Positions 1 to 8,614 of a stretch of 64,000 bases of DNA are shown here, in pieces (the stretch's first letter is position 1; every line of letters begins with the position of its first letter). Location of the stretch: the NCBI RefSeq assembly GCF_010667655.1, contig NZ_WHZU01000012.1, forward strand, positions 1 to 64,000, in the 5' to 3' direction. Made by a program: the position numbers and the translations under genes. The stretch is from Bifidobacterium saimiriisciurei (GTDB taxonomy: Bacteria > Actinomycetota > Actinomycetes > Actinomycetales > Bifidobacteriaceae). A model generated the notes under the pieces. It worked only from the letters and a program-made list of their open reading frames with translations, ran no database searches and was not told where the DNA came from.

Positions 1-442
1 GCGCGATGGCGTTCGCCTTCTCGTTGAGATAGTACTTGAGCTGCGTATGCCTGACCTCGGGCGAGAACAGCGTCATCATGTCGGCGCTGAAGCTTTTCGG
101 AATCACGATCGCCGCGTAGTAGTCGCCGGAACGCACGCCGTCGACGGCCGACGACGAGTCGGTGAACACCCAGTCGAGCTGCCTGTTGGCGCGCAGCGTC
201 GATATGACCGTCTCCCCCACGTTGATCTTCACGGGGATGAGGTCGGATTTGTATCCGGCGTCGTCGCTGGCGACGGCCACCTTGAGGTCCTTCGTATTGC
301 CGTACGGGTCCCAGCTGGCCGCGATGTTGAACCATGCGTACAGCGACGGCACGATGACCAGTCCCATCGTCACGATGATGCCGATGACGTTGCCCGTGGC
401 GTTGCGCACGTCACGCAGGAAGATATGCCAGATGTTGCGCAT
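1..442 (-). CDS. YhgE/Pip-family membrane protein, N-terminal part (runs off the window)
   Basis: Partial gene: only the first ~147 residues are in the window. It starts MRNIWHIFLRDVRNATGN and continues into a first membrane segment (VIGIIVTMGLVIVPSLYAWFNI), then an extracytoplasmic region with AVASDDAG. This is the same N-terminal architecture as the neighbouring 924-aa protein, so the two are paralogues. Its ATG overlaps the upstream gene's stop codon (TGATG), and AAGGAC lies about 8 nt before it, so the pair is probably translationally coupled. The family (YhgE/Pip, ABC-2-like) includes phage-infection and type VII-associated membrane proteins. The substrate here is unknown. Confidence 0.8.
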   Translation of the reverse strand, partial: MRNIWHIFLRDVRNATGNVIGIIVTMGLVIVPSLYAWFNIAASWDPYGNTKDLKVAVASDDAGYKSDLIPVKINVGETVISTLRANRQLDWVFTDSSSAVDGVRSGDYYAAIVIPKSFSADMMTLFSPEVRHTQLKYYLNEKANAIA

Positions 443-3216
443 CAGTCGTCATCGTCCTTTCGTGCGGCCTGGTCGGTCGGTTTCATTCGTTCGGTCGGCT
501 CACCGTCGGCATCGGCGGCGACCTGGCCTTCCACGGCCCGGCTTCCGGCACGTCTCTCCCCCTCCGCGCCGTGCCGCGCGTATGCGTGCGAATGCGGGTT
601 GAGGCGGCGGATGACGGTACGGCGGAACTCGTCTCCCTCCATCACGCTCATGTCGATCTGGCGGGCGAAGCTCTCGTACATGTATTCGACCACGATGAGG
701 TAGATGTCGATGAGGATGATGGACGTGATCCATGCCACGAGCATCATGATCTTCGACTCCACGCTGAACATGAGCACGAGGAACACGAGCGGCAGCACGC
801 AGATCATGATCAGGCCGGCTCGGATGAGGTACGGATAGATCTTGAAGAACTGGTGGGCACGGCGGCGAATCTGGTCGCGATACTCCGTGACGCCCATAAG
901 CAGCTTGATGACGGCGACGAGGCGGAATCGGTCGTTGGTCATGGTGTTCCTCTCGGCGACCATGAGGTCGGTGGCCCACAGGCGGCGGTCGAACAGCGCG
1001 TTGAGGTTGAGCATGTACGGGCGGCCGACGACGCCGAGGAGCAACGCGGCGGCGAGGAACCATACGAGCGAGCCGAGATCATGCCAGTAGTTGCCGCCGT
1101 AGGCGCCGCCGATGGTCTCGCGCATGGCGTTGATGCCATAGGTGAACGGCAGGAACGGATTGAGCCGCCGGAAGAAGTCGGGCATCATCTCTATCGGATA
1201 CATGCCCGACGAGCCCGGAATCTGCACGATGACGAGAATCACCGCCACGGCCTTGCCGATGTGTTTGAGCGAGACGGCCAGCGCATAGATGATGTTGATG
1301 TAGACGAACGAGATGACGACGCCGGCGAACACGAACGCGGCCGGATTCGTGCATTGGATGCCGATGATGAGGTCGCCGACGGTCACGATGAGCGCCTGCA
1401 GCACGCCGACGGTGACAAGCAGCAGCCAACGGCCGAAATATGCCTGGGATGCGTGGAACTTGCCAAGCCCCTCTCTGTCGACCTCAAGCTTGTAGATGGC
1501 GATGAGCACGAAGCCACCGACCCACAGCGCGAGGTTCGTGTAGAACGGCGTGACGGCCGAACCGTAGTTGGCCACCGGGTAGAGCGTCTGCGTGACGAGT
1601 TTGACCGGCGACCCCATGAAATCGCCGATCTCGTTGCCGTCAAGGTCGAAGTGCTTGGCGATGGACTGCCATGTGGCGGAGCTGGTGAGCGCGTTGACGT
1701 CGGTGCGCGTGGTGTTGAGCCCCTCGGTCACGGAGTCGAGCGACTTCGAGGTGTCGGCGAGCGTGCTCTTGGTTTCGTCGAGCGTGGATTGCAGCTGTTT
1801 GACCAGCGCCTGCGTCTGGCCGACGGTGGAGTTCAGGCCGGTGAGCGTGCCGGAGAACGTGCCGGTCATGGCGGAGAACGAATCCATGCCGGCAAGCAGC
1901 GACGGCGTGACCGTGGTGTTCAATCCGTTGCGGGCGGTGTTCAGCCCGTTGATGCCGTTGGTGGCGGCGGTGCCGACCGCGGAGGACAGTCCCTTCGTGG
2001 CGTCGATGCCGGAACCGGTGATCGTGGCGCTGCCGGACGAGATGGAGTCAAGCAGCGTCTGTTGGCCGTCGAGCTTGGCGTCGACGGCGTCGAGTTGGTC
2101 AAGCAGCTTGGTTTTCTGCGCTTCGGTGAGTATGGCGGAATCCCGTATCTGCTTGCGTATGGAAGCGACCGTGGTCTTGCCGCCGGCGATGGCGGCATTC
2201 GGACCGGCGACGGCCTTGTCGATGTCGTTCTGCGTGGCGGTGAAGCCGTTGACGAGACCGCCGGCAGCCGTGTTCGTGGAGACCTGGATGCCGCCGAGGT
2301 CGCCGGTGCCCTTGAGCATGGCGGCGTCGAGCGTGTTCGAGAACTGCAGCGACTGCTTGCGGGTTTCTCCGAGCGCATCGTTCGCGTTCTTCAACGCGGT
2401 GTTCGCGGTGGAGATCTGCCGCTTCAGGGATGCCAGCGACGTGTTGGCCGAGTCGAGGGCGTCGCCGGTCCTGCCGAGCGTGCCGGTCAGGGAGTCCATG
2501 GCGTCCTGCGCGGCGGCGACGTCGTCGATGCCCTGGCCGAGCTGCCTGTCGATGTCGGCCGTGCCCTTGTCGACCTTGGACTGCAGGTCGCCTCCGGCCT
2601 GACGAATCATGGAGACGACCGCCGATGTGACGGTGGAGATGAACGTCTGGTTGATCTGCCGGTCGATGGTGTTCGCTCCCGTGTCGGTGATCTTCGGCGC
2701 GGTGGCGTTCTTCTTCTCGTTGACGTAGTAGGTGATGGTCGGGCGGGCGGATTGCGTTGCCGTGGTTGACGTTGCCGACGTGGATTTTGTCGACGCGGAG
2801 TTCGATGTCGACGTGGAGTTCGAGGAGGCGCCCTTCACGTCGACCGTGCCCAGCAGGTCCTTGCTGAAATCCTGTGGGATGACGATCGCCGCATAGTATT
2901 TTCCTGACGCGACGCCGTCCCGCGCCTCGTTTTCGCCGACGAACCGCCATCCGAGCTGATGATTGTCTTTCAGCTGTTCGACGACCTGCTCGCCGGCGTT
3001 GAGCTTGCCGGCGAAATCGCTGCTGGCGCCGGCATCATTGTTCGCCACGGCCACCTGGATGTTGCCGGTGTTCGAGTATGGATCCCAGTTCGCGATGATG
3101 TTGAACCACGCGTACAGCGAGGGAATGAGCGCGACGCCGAGCGTGATGACCACGGCGACCGGATTTCTCAGCAGACGAAGAAGATCACGCCGAAAAATCC
3201 GCAAAATCATCCGCAT
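442..3216 (-). CDS. YhgE/Pip-family ABC-2-like membrane protein
   Basis: A 924-aa membrane protein. I chose the ATG at 3216 (MRMILRIFRRDLLRLL) because GGAGG stands just upstream; an in-frame extension to 3330 has no such site. One N-terminal membrane segment (VITLGVALIPSLYAWFNI) is followed by a ~500-residue extracytoplasmic region. That region has a Ser/Thr-rich stretch (SSNSTSTSNSAS) and long Ala/Asp/Leu/Thr-rich, probably coiled-coil segments (for example QGIDDVAAAQDAMDSLTGTL). About six C-terminal membrane helices and a charged cytoplasmic tail follow. This is the layout of YhgE/Pip proteins. The next gene overlaps its stop codon. Family members act at the envelope in export or as phage receptors; its role here is not deducible. 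Confidence 0.82.
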   Translation of the reverse strand: MRMILRIFRRDLLRLLRNPVAVVITLGVALIPSLYAWFNIIANWDPYSNTGNIQVAVANNDAGASSDFAGKLNAGEQVVEQLKDNHQLGWRFVGENEARDGVASGKYYAAIVIPQDFSKDLLGTVDVKGASSNSTSTSNSASTKSTSATSTTATQSARPTITYYVNEKKNATAPKITDTGANTIDRQINQTFISTVTSAVVSMIRQAGGDLQSKVDKGTADIDRQLGQGIDDVAAAQDAMDSLTGTLGRTGDALDSANTSLASLKRQISTANTALKNANDALGETRKQSLQFSNTLDAAMLKGTGDLGGIQVSTNTAAGGLVNGFTATQNDIDKAVAGPNAAIAGGKTTVASIRKQIRDSAILTEAQKTKLLDQLDAVDAKLDGQQTLLDSISSGSATITGSGIDATKGLSSAVGTAATNGINGLNTARNGLNTTVTPSLLAGMDSFSAMTGTFSGTLTGLNSTVGQTQALVKQLQSTLDETKSTLADTSKSLDSVTEGLNTTRTDVNALTSSATWQSIAKHFDLDGNEIGDFMGSPVKLVTQTLYPVANYGSAVTPFYTNLALWVGGFVLIAIYKLEVDREGLGKFHASQAYFGRWLLLVTVGVLQALIVTVGDLIIGIQCTNPAAFVFAGVVISFVYINIIYALAVSLKHIGKAVAVILVIVQIPGSSGMYPIEMMPDFFRRLNPFLPFTYGINAMRETIGGAYGGNYWHDLGSLVWFLAAALLLGVVGRPYMLNLNALFDRRLWATDLMVAERNTMTNDRFRLVAVIKLLMGVTEYRDQIRRRAHQFFKIYPYLIRAGLIMICVLPLVFLVLMFSVESKIMMLVAWITSIILIDIYLIVVEYMYESFARQIDMSVMEGDEFRRTVIRRLNPHSHAYARHGAEGERRAGSRAVEGQVAADADGEPTERMKPTDQAARKDDDD

Positions 3217-3315
3217 GTCATCCGCCTCCGCCACGTATTCCTCCGCACAGTATAGGCAATCCTCCGGTCGTCGCGGACCGAATGCGCTGCCGGCCATCGG
3301 AATCGCACGGATTTT

Positions 3316-3534
3316 GATGGATTGCGGCATACTTTGCGCAAAATACGACGCAGTCCATCGCGAATCATGAACCGGAAAATCAAGAACGTTGCAATTTCAA
3401 TGATTCGTAATCGCGATCACGCGATTGACGATGGACTGCGTTGCATATTCGAGAAAATGCAGCGTAATCCATCGAAAAGTCCACGATTCTGATGGACCGC
3501 GTTGCATTTTCGCTCAAACGCAACGTCGTCCATC
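3316..3534. repeat. Array I of 44-bp imperfect palindromes
   Basis: Three 44-bp units at 3316-3359, 3430-3473 and 3491-3534 each run from GATGGA to TCCATC with inverted-repeat arms such as GATGGACTGCGTTGCAT / ATGCAGCGTAATCCATC. Unit spacing is 70 then 17 bp, exactly as in array II at 11373-11723. A worn half-unit ends at 3298, again 17 bp before the first unit. The 47 bp after the first unit (3360-3406) recur almost unchanged at 11478-11524. The last unit overlaps the 3' end of nagA, whose stop codon is at 3514. The 297-bp gap between the flanking genes holds nothing else recognisable. Confidence 0.85.
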
Positions 3535-4848
3535 GCACCAGACGGACTGCACCTGCCATGTGGCGGGATCGAGCAGCAGCACATCGGCCGCGAAGCCGGG
3601 GGCGAGCAGGCCGACGGGTGCGCCGGTGACATCGTTGGGACGGTCGAATCCGAACGCCTTGGCGGGAGTCAATGTGGCGGCCTCGACCGCGTCGACCGGA
3701 GAGATGCCCAGTTCAAGTACGGCGCGGCTGACCGCACGCTCCAAAACCAGCGTGGATCCGGCGATGGCGTTGTTCGATACGAGTCGCGCGTGGCCGTCGA
3801 CCACATTGACGTCGAGCGCACCGAGCCGATAATGTCCGTCCGGGCAGTCGGTGGCGGCCATGGCGTCGGTGACGAACGCCGTGCGATGCGGCGCGAACCC
3901 GAAGGCCAGCGAGACCATGGGATTCTGCACGTGGAATCCGTCGTTGATGAGTTCGATGGTGACGCGCGGGTCTTCAACGGCGGCGGGAATCGGACCGGGC
4001 TCACGATGATGCAGGCCGTTCATGGCGTTGAACATATGGGTCATGATGCTCGCGCCGGCGTTGAACGCACGGACGGCGGTCTCGTAGTCGGCGCTGCAAT
4101 GACCGACCGCGGGAACGACGCCGGCGGCGGCGAACCGCCGTATGGCGTCGATGCCGTGGTCGAGTTCCGGGGCGATGGTGATCTGCCGCAGGCAACCGTC
4201 GGCGGCGGAGAGCAGACGGTCGACCAGTTCGGGAACGGGATCACGCAGGCAATCGGGGTCATGCGCGCCTTTGCGAGCGAGCGCGAGGAACGGCCCTTCG
4301 AGATGCGCACCGAGAATATCCGGCCGGCTCGGCATGAGTCGGCGGACGGTCCCGAGGTTGGCGCACATCGTATCGATGGGATTGGTTATGAGGCTGAGCA
4401 CCTGTCGCGTGGTGCCGTGGGTCATATGTCCAGCTCGGGCGAGCGCGATGGCGTCGGGGCCGTCGTCGAAGGCCGCTCCCCATGCGCCATGGGCATGGAT
4501 GTCGATGTAGCCGGGGGTCATGATGCGGCCGGCGGCGTCGATGACCGGCAGATTCGAGAATTCGTCGGGGATGTCGTCGGATTCGGGAGCGGGAGCGGCG
4601 TCATCAGTGCCGATGGCGACGATGACGCCGTCCCGCACCGCGATCCAGCAATGGTCCTGCACGCCGCGCGCGTCGATCTTACGCGCGTCGCGAATCACGA
4701 ACGATTCCGGCGGCTGACTCAATGCCTCGCCGATGGCGTTTGTCCGACGGCGACGCGACGACTCTTCCTCACATTCCGACTGTGTTTGTTCCGCCTGCAT
4801 CCGTTCCGATTGTGTTTGCTCCGGCTGTGTTTCGCAGTCCATTCCCAT
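3514..4848 (-). CDS. nagA: N-acetylglucosamine-6-phosphate deacetylase
   Basis: Cytoplasmic amidohydrolase that removes acetate from GlcNAc-6-phosphate to give GlcN-6-phosphate, the substrate of NagB encoded just upstream. Visible family motifs: the metal-binding HAHG (about residue 120), HLEGPF, VGHCSADYE, HMFNAMNGLHHREPG and the catalytic Asp in VTDAMAATD. Length (444 aa) is slightly above the usual ~380-420 because of a Gln/Glu/Ser-rich N-terminal extension with a repeated EQTQSE. The start is uncertain: the ATG at 4848 has GAGG 4 nt upstream, whereas the ATG at 4887 has no ribosome site. The last codons (C-D-G-R-R-C-V-stop) are formed by a 44-bp palindromic repeat unit. Probably co-transcribed with nagB. 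Confidence 0.93.
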   Translation of the reverse strand: MGMDCETQPEQTQSERMQAEQTQSECEEESSRRRRTNAIGEALSQPPESFVIRDARKIDARGVQDHCWIAVRDGVIVAIGTDDAAPAPESDDIPDEFSNLPVIDAAGRIMTPGYIDIHAHGAWGAAFDDGPDAIALARAGHMTHGTTRQVLSLITNPIDTMCANLGTVRRLMPSRPDILGAHLEGPFLALARKGAHDPDCLRDPVPELVDRLLSAADGCLRQITIAPELDHGIDAIRRFAAAGVVPAVGHCSADYETAVRAFNAGASIMTHMFNAMNGLHHREPGPIPAAVEDPRVTIELINDGFHVQNPMVSLAFGFAPHRTAFVTDAMAATDCPDGHYRLGALDVNVVDGHARLVSNNAIAGSTLVLERAVSRAVLELGISPVDAVEAATLTPAKAFGFDRPNDVTGAPVGLLAPGFAADVLLLDPATWQVQSVWCDGRRCV

Positions 4849-4905
4849 ACGACCTCGCGCTCCTTGCATTCGGTATATCGACGTCATCGAATCGGAGGAT
4901 TCGAC

Positions 4906-5694
4906 TCAGATGCCCTGCCAGGCCGGCTTGTGCGCGTAGGCCCAACGATAATAATCCTTGTTGCGCAGGCGCGAGGCGGCGGCCTCGTCCACGATGACCG
5001 TGGCATGCGGGTGCAGCTGCAGGGCCGACGCGGGGCAGAGCGCGGAGACGCCGCCCTCGACGGTCTCGCCCACGGCTTCGGCCTTGCCGTCGCCGAACGC
5101 CATGAGCACCAGATGACGCGCCTTCATGATGGTGCCGATGCCCTGCGTGATGCAATGTGTGGGCACCTGGTCGATGTCCCCGTCGAAGAACCGGGCGTTG
5201 TCGATGCGGGTCTGCTCGGTGAGCGTCTTGATGCGGGTGCCCGAGGCGAGCGAGGAACCCGGCTCGTTGAAGCCGATATGGCCGTCGGTGCCGATGCCGA
5301 GAATCTGCAGGTCGACGCCGCCGGCAGCGGCGATGGCCTCATCGTATTCATGGCCCGCCTCCCGAATGGTGTCGAGGTTGCCGTTCGGCACATGGACCTG
5401 ATCGGGATTGAGACCGAGCGGCTCCACCACGGTACGGGTGATGACGCTGCGATACGATTCGGGATGGTTCGGGTCAAGACCGGCGTATTCATCGAGCGCG
5501 AAGCCCCGCACTCCCGACACGTCGATGCCCTCGTCCTTGATGAGCTGCGCCAGATGCCGGTATCCGGCCAACGGGCTGGAACCCGTGGCCAGTCCGAGCA
5601 CGCAGTCCGGCTTGGCCTTGATGAGATCGGCCACGCATCGCGCATAGATCTCGCCGGCCTCGTCCTCGTTCTTCACGATGATGACTTCCGCCAT
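4906..5694 (-). CDS. nagB: Glucosamine-6-phosphate deaminase
   Basis: Converts GlcN-6-phosphate to fructose-6-phosphate and ammonia, feeding the bifid shunt. 262 aa, normal for the family. Motifs: LGLATGSSPLAGY, FALDEYAGL (catalytic Asp), GTDGHIGFNEPGSS with the Asp-Gly-His catalytic group, and MAFGDGKAEAV. The ATG at 5694 is preceded by GAAGGA; an upstream in-frame ATG (5748) lies inside a hairpin and lacks a site. The gene is first in a nagB-nagA pair, 57 bp before the chosen nagA start. A 13-bp perfect hairpin separates it from the esterase gene, so nagBA may have its own promoter or be read through from the permease operon. Confidence 0.95.
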   Translation of the reverse strand: MAEVIIVKNEDEAGEIYARCVADLIKAKPDCVLGLATGSSPLAGYRHLAQLIKDEGIDVSGVRGFALDEYAGLDPNHPESYRSVITRTVVEPLGLNPDQVHVPNGNLDTIREAGHEYDEAIAAAGGVDLQILGIGTDGHIGFNEPGSSLASGTRIKTLTEQTRIDNARFFDGDIDQVPTHCITQGIGTIMKARHLVLMAFGDGKAEAVGETVEGGVSALCPASALQLHPHATVIVDEAAASRLRNKDYYRWAYAHKPAWQGI

Positions 5695-5728
5695 GATTCC
5701 TTCTTTCTGTTGGAGTGGTGTTGAGAAC

Positions 5729-5770
5729 GCCGCCGCAGTCGCAGCCATCGGCTTTCACGACTGCGGCGGC
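5729..5770 (-). terminator. GC-rich hairpin between esterase gene and nagB
   Basis: Perfect 13-bp inverted repeat (arms 5729-5741 and 5758-5770, GCCGCCGCAGTCG) with a 16-nt loop, directly after the esterase stop codon. There is no T-run on the minus strand, so it could terminate weakly, attenuate, or be a processing or stability hairpin before nagB. Confidence 0.5.
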
Positions 5771-5778
5771 AGCGTCAT

Positions 5779-6921
5779 CTACACACTCGCCGTGAGCGAC
5801 GTGCGCGGTGACAGATGCTCGTGGAAGAACGCCATCATTGCGTCATTGAGTTCTCCACTGCCGGAGTCCCACGTCATCAGGGGATAATCATGAGGGATAC
5901 GCTTGCCGTTGACGGCCCGCAAATCATGCAGTTCATGATCGCAATTCATCGAACGCAGCAGCATCGTTGCATACAACGAGTCGTTTTCCAGAAAATCATC
6001 GGTACTGGTGGAAAGCCATACCGGCGGATATGCAATCTTCCGCATCAACGCTTCCGTACGCTCATATGGGGTTCCTTTCAACCGCGATATCAGCGTCCGG
6101 AACACCGGTCGCAGCTTTTCGAACAATTCACCGGAATCCGGATAGGACGAATCGAACAGATGGTCATACACCAGCATGCCGGATGTGAAGCCAACCGACT
6201 GGAACCGGACATGATGCCCGTCAATTCCCAGAAGAGCAGCAAGCTCTTCATTGGTCTCGCACGCCAGCAGGAACGTTCCCAGTAACGCACCGGCGGAATC
6301 ACTGACCAAGAACACCTGTTCCGCCGACAGCTGCCAGCCACCGCCGTTATCCAACAACCACTGCAAGGCCGATGACACGTCAGCCAACATGTCAAGGAAA
6401 TCACCGCCAGGAGCCAGCGTGTAATTGGGGCACACTACGGCGAAGCCTCGGCTGGCGAGCTGAGCCGCGTATACATTCTGAATTTCCTTGAACGAATAGA
6501 AGAATGCACCACCGTGAATATTGAAAATGACTGGAATGTCACCATCGCCGCGCAAATAAGCGTCTTTCGGAAGGAAAATGTCCAGCTTATGAGCGCGTTC
6601 TCCATCGACCATATAGTCGATATCCGTGAATTTCATCACGGTATCAGGTAACGCGCTGCGGAAATCCAGCCGACGTACATCACTGAACGCGTAGCTTGCT
6701 CGATGCTGCCGCACATACTCAACGAAAACACGATATTCGTCGTCATCATCCGGGATGTCGGCGGTGTCGGGGAGATCTTCGTCGAGATAGGTCCATGTCC
6801 GAGCCAGCCGCTCCTGCAGTGAAGTCAGAACACGAGTTCCGTTCGTGGCATGGATGTCTTCCAACGTAAAGGGGATCCCATTGACAGAGAACGTCGTTGT
6901 CTCATCATCGCGATAATTCAT
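5779..6921 (-). CDS. Alpha/beta-hydrolase, acetyl-esterase-like
   Basis: A 380-aa predicted cytoplasmic hydrolase of the hormone-sensitive-lipase/acetyl esterase type. It shows the oxyanion-hole motif HGGAFF (near residue 150) and a nucleophile elbow FLVSDSAGALLG (GxSxG variant SDSAG, near residue 205); candidate acid and histidine residues lie in the last 100 residues. No signal peptide. It follows the permease gene by 10 bp with GAGG before its ATG, so the two are one operon. Context suggests deacylation of an imported amino sugar, for example an O-acetylated N-acetylhexosamine. That is inference; the motifs alone support only carboxylesterase chemistry. Confidence 0.75.
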   Translation of the reverse strand: MNYRDDETTTFSVNGIPFTLEDIHATNGTRVLTSLQERLARTWTYLDEDLPDTADIPDDDDEYRVFVEYVRQHRASYAFSDVRRLDFRSALPDTVMKFTDIDYMVDGERAHKLDIFLPKDAYLRGDGDIPVIFNIHGGAFFYSFKEIQNVYAAQLASRGFAVVCPNYTLAPGGDFLDMLADVSSALQWLLDNGGGWQLSAEQVFLVSDSAGALLGTFLLACETNEELAALLGIDGHHVRFQSVGFTSGMLVYDHLFDSSYPDSGELFEKLRPVFRTLISRLKGTPYERTEALMRKIAYPPVWLSTSTDDFLENDSLYATMLLRSMNCDHELHDLRAVNGKRIPHDYPLMTWDSGSGELNDAMMAFFHEHLSPRTSLTASV

Positions 6922-6931
6922 CGTTTCGACC

Positions 6932-8374
6932 TCACTTCAGCTCGGCCTTCATATCCTCAAGCTCTACACCGTTGGTTTCCGGCAGGAACTTGACGACGAA
7001 GAAGAAGCCCAGCAGCGCCATCAACGTGTAGAAACCATATGTCCATCCAAGACCGATGCCGTCGCGCATGGGTGGATAGATTGTGGTGATAAGGAAGTTG
7101 AACATCCAGTTCGCCGCAGTAGCGACGGCTTCGCCCTTGGCACGAATACGATTCGGGAAAATCTCGCTGATGATGACCCAGACGGCGACGTTCGTGGTGG
7201 CGCAGCAGACCAGGAAGAACGCGTAGGTGCAGATAATGGAAATCCACGTCCACGTAATCGACAGGCTCAACGTGCCATCGGCATTAAGCTGTCCCTGGCC
7301 GAAGCCGATAGCCGTAATGCCAAGGAACACCGTCATCAGCAATGTGCCGTATTTCATAAGGTTGCGACGACCGACCCGATCGATAAGCACCATGCCTACC
7401 ACTGTGGCAACGGCGGCGAGGGTCGCACGCACAACAGCGATGGTCAGTGAGGCCTGCTCACTGAATCCCAGCATATTCCACAAGCTGGAGTCGTACAGCA
7501 TGATGATGTTCTGGCCATTGGCCTGAGCCAGCAGGACGAAGATGATGGAAATCCAGACCACGCCTTTGAGACCGAACGTCTTGCCACGCAGTTCCTTGAA
7601 GGAAACCTTCTTTTCGTTCTCTTCGCTCTGGAACGACTTCTGAATCTTGGAAATGGTCACATCGGCGTTCTCGTCTCCGATGACATCGACCAAAATCTCC
7701 CTAGCCTTGGCAATTTCACCCTTCATGACCAGATAACGGGGAGTCTCCGGCAAAGCGAAGCACAGGAAGAACATGATGACGCCAGGCAGAGCCGTGGTCA
7801 CCAGCATCCAACGCCATGCATCTATTCCCATCCAGAATGGCATTTCAGCGCCGCCGGATGCCACGACATAGATATCATTGACGACCAGCGACGCAATAAT
7901 GCCCAGAGCAATGGCCATCTGCTGGAAGCTGGTGAAGAAACCGCGCCTTGCCGCAGGGGAAATCTCCGATATATAGGCGGGACCGATTGCCGAAGTGAAA
8001 CCAACGCCAAGACCTCCGACAATGCGGAAGATGATGAACATGGTAAAGTTCGTCGTCAAGCCTGTCACCAAAGAAGCTGCCACAAACAATATGGCGGCAA
8101 GTTCCAATACGCGAATTCGTCCCATGCGATCGGCGACCACGCCGGCGAACCAGGCACCGAACACACATCCCAGCAATGCGCTGGAAACCGAGAATCCGCT
8201 CATGGTACTGCTGAGTGCAAAACCGGAATCCGGACTGGCGATTGCGGTCACGGCACCGTTGATGACTGAAGTATCGTATCCGAACAGGAAGCCTCCCACG
8301 GCTCCGATCGTGCAGACAGCAATTAGCTTGCCTTTAAGCTTTCCATCGATTTGAGGCTGAGCCTGTTGACTCAT
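6932..8374 (-). CDS. MFS sugar porter (sugar/H+ symporter family)
   Basis: 480-aa, 12-helix permease of the major facilitator superfamily, sugar-porter branch. Motifs: GGFLFGYDTSVINGA in helix 1, DRMGR after helix 2, PETPRYLVMKGE after helix 6, RVGRRNLM, and the C-terminal PETNGVELEDM signature. The ATG at 8374 has AAGGAG directly upstream; an in-frame extension to 8824 is not plausible. It is divergent from nanK and co-oriented with the esterase and nagBA. The neighbourhood (NanK, NanE, NagA, NagB) makes an N-acetylated hexosamine such as ManNAc or GlcNAc the likely cargo. Closest-looking relatives in actinobacteria move inositol, xylose or glucose, so specificity is unproven. Confidence 0.85.
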   Translation of the reverse strand: MSQQAQPQIDGKLKGKLIAVCTIGAVGGFLFGYDTSVINGAVTAIASPDSGFALSSTMSGFSVSSALLGCVFGAWFAGVVADRMGRIRVLELAAILFVAASLVTGLTTNFTMFIIFRIVGGLGVGFTSAIGPAYISEISPAARRGFFTSFQQMAIALGIIASLVVNDIYVVASGGAEMPFWMGIDAWRWMLVTTALPGVIMFFLCFALPETPRYLVMKGEIAKAREILVDVIGDENADVTISKIQKSFQSEENEKKVSFKELRGKTFGLKGVVWISIIFVLLAQANGQNIIMLYDSSLWNMLGFSEQASLTIAVVRATLAAVATVVGMVLIDRVGRRNLMKYGTLLMTVFLGITAIGFGQGQLNADGTLSLSITWTWISIICTYAFFLVCCATTNVAVWVIISEIFPNRIRAKGEAVATAANWMFNFLITTIYPPMRDGIGLGWTYGFYTLMALLGFFFVVKFLPETNGVELEDMKAELK

Positions 8375-8394
8375 GGTATTCTCCTTTGCCTGAT

Positions 8395-8414
8395 GATGAA
8401 CCTCGTCGTTCATC
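8395..8414. promoter_or_regulatory. Candidate operator in the permease 5' region
   Basis: Inverted repeat GATGAAC-CTCGTC-GTTCATC (7-bp arms, 6-bp spacer) 21-40 bp upstream of the permease ATG. It lies in the 240-bp divergent region with nanK, the natural place for the locus's AraC-type regulator to act. No expression evidence. Confidence 0.35.
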
Positions 8415-8614
8415 AGTAAGCCCCAATCGTATTGAGCGGGCATTCTCCGGTCATCGGCGACAGGGCTATGGGCGTGACGCAAATGAATGATTTTGTGACT
8501 TATGACGCAAGGCTCTGTTGTCGCGCCTGAGGGAAGCCTGATAACAATAAGAGTGGAGGCGAACTGACATAGCGCAGCCGCCGATATCGCATAATCGCGC
8601 CAATGGAGGTGCTC

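Noticed and set aside
3301-3840. Short frames running through the 44-bp repeats (peptides of the form CVAYSRKCSVIHR)
   Set aside because: The repeated peptide pattern is a by-product of the DNA repeat, with no consistent start or ribosome site.
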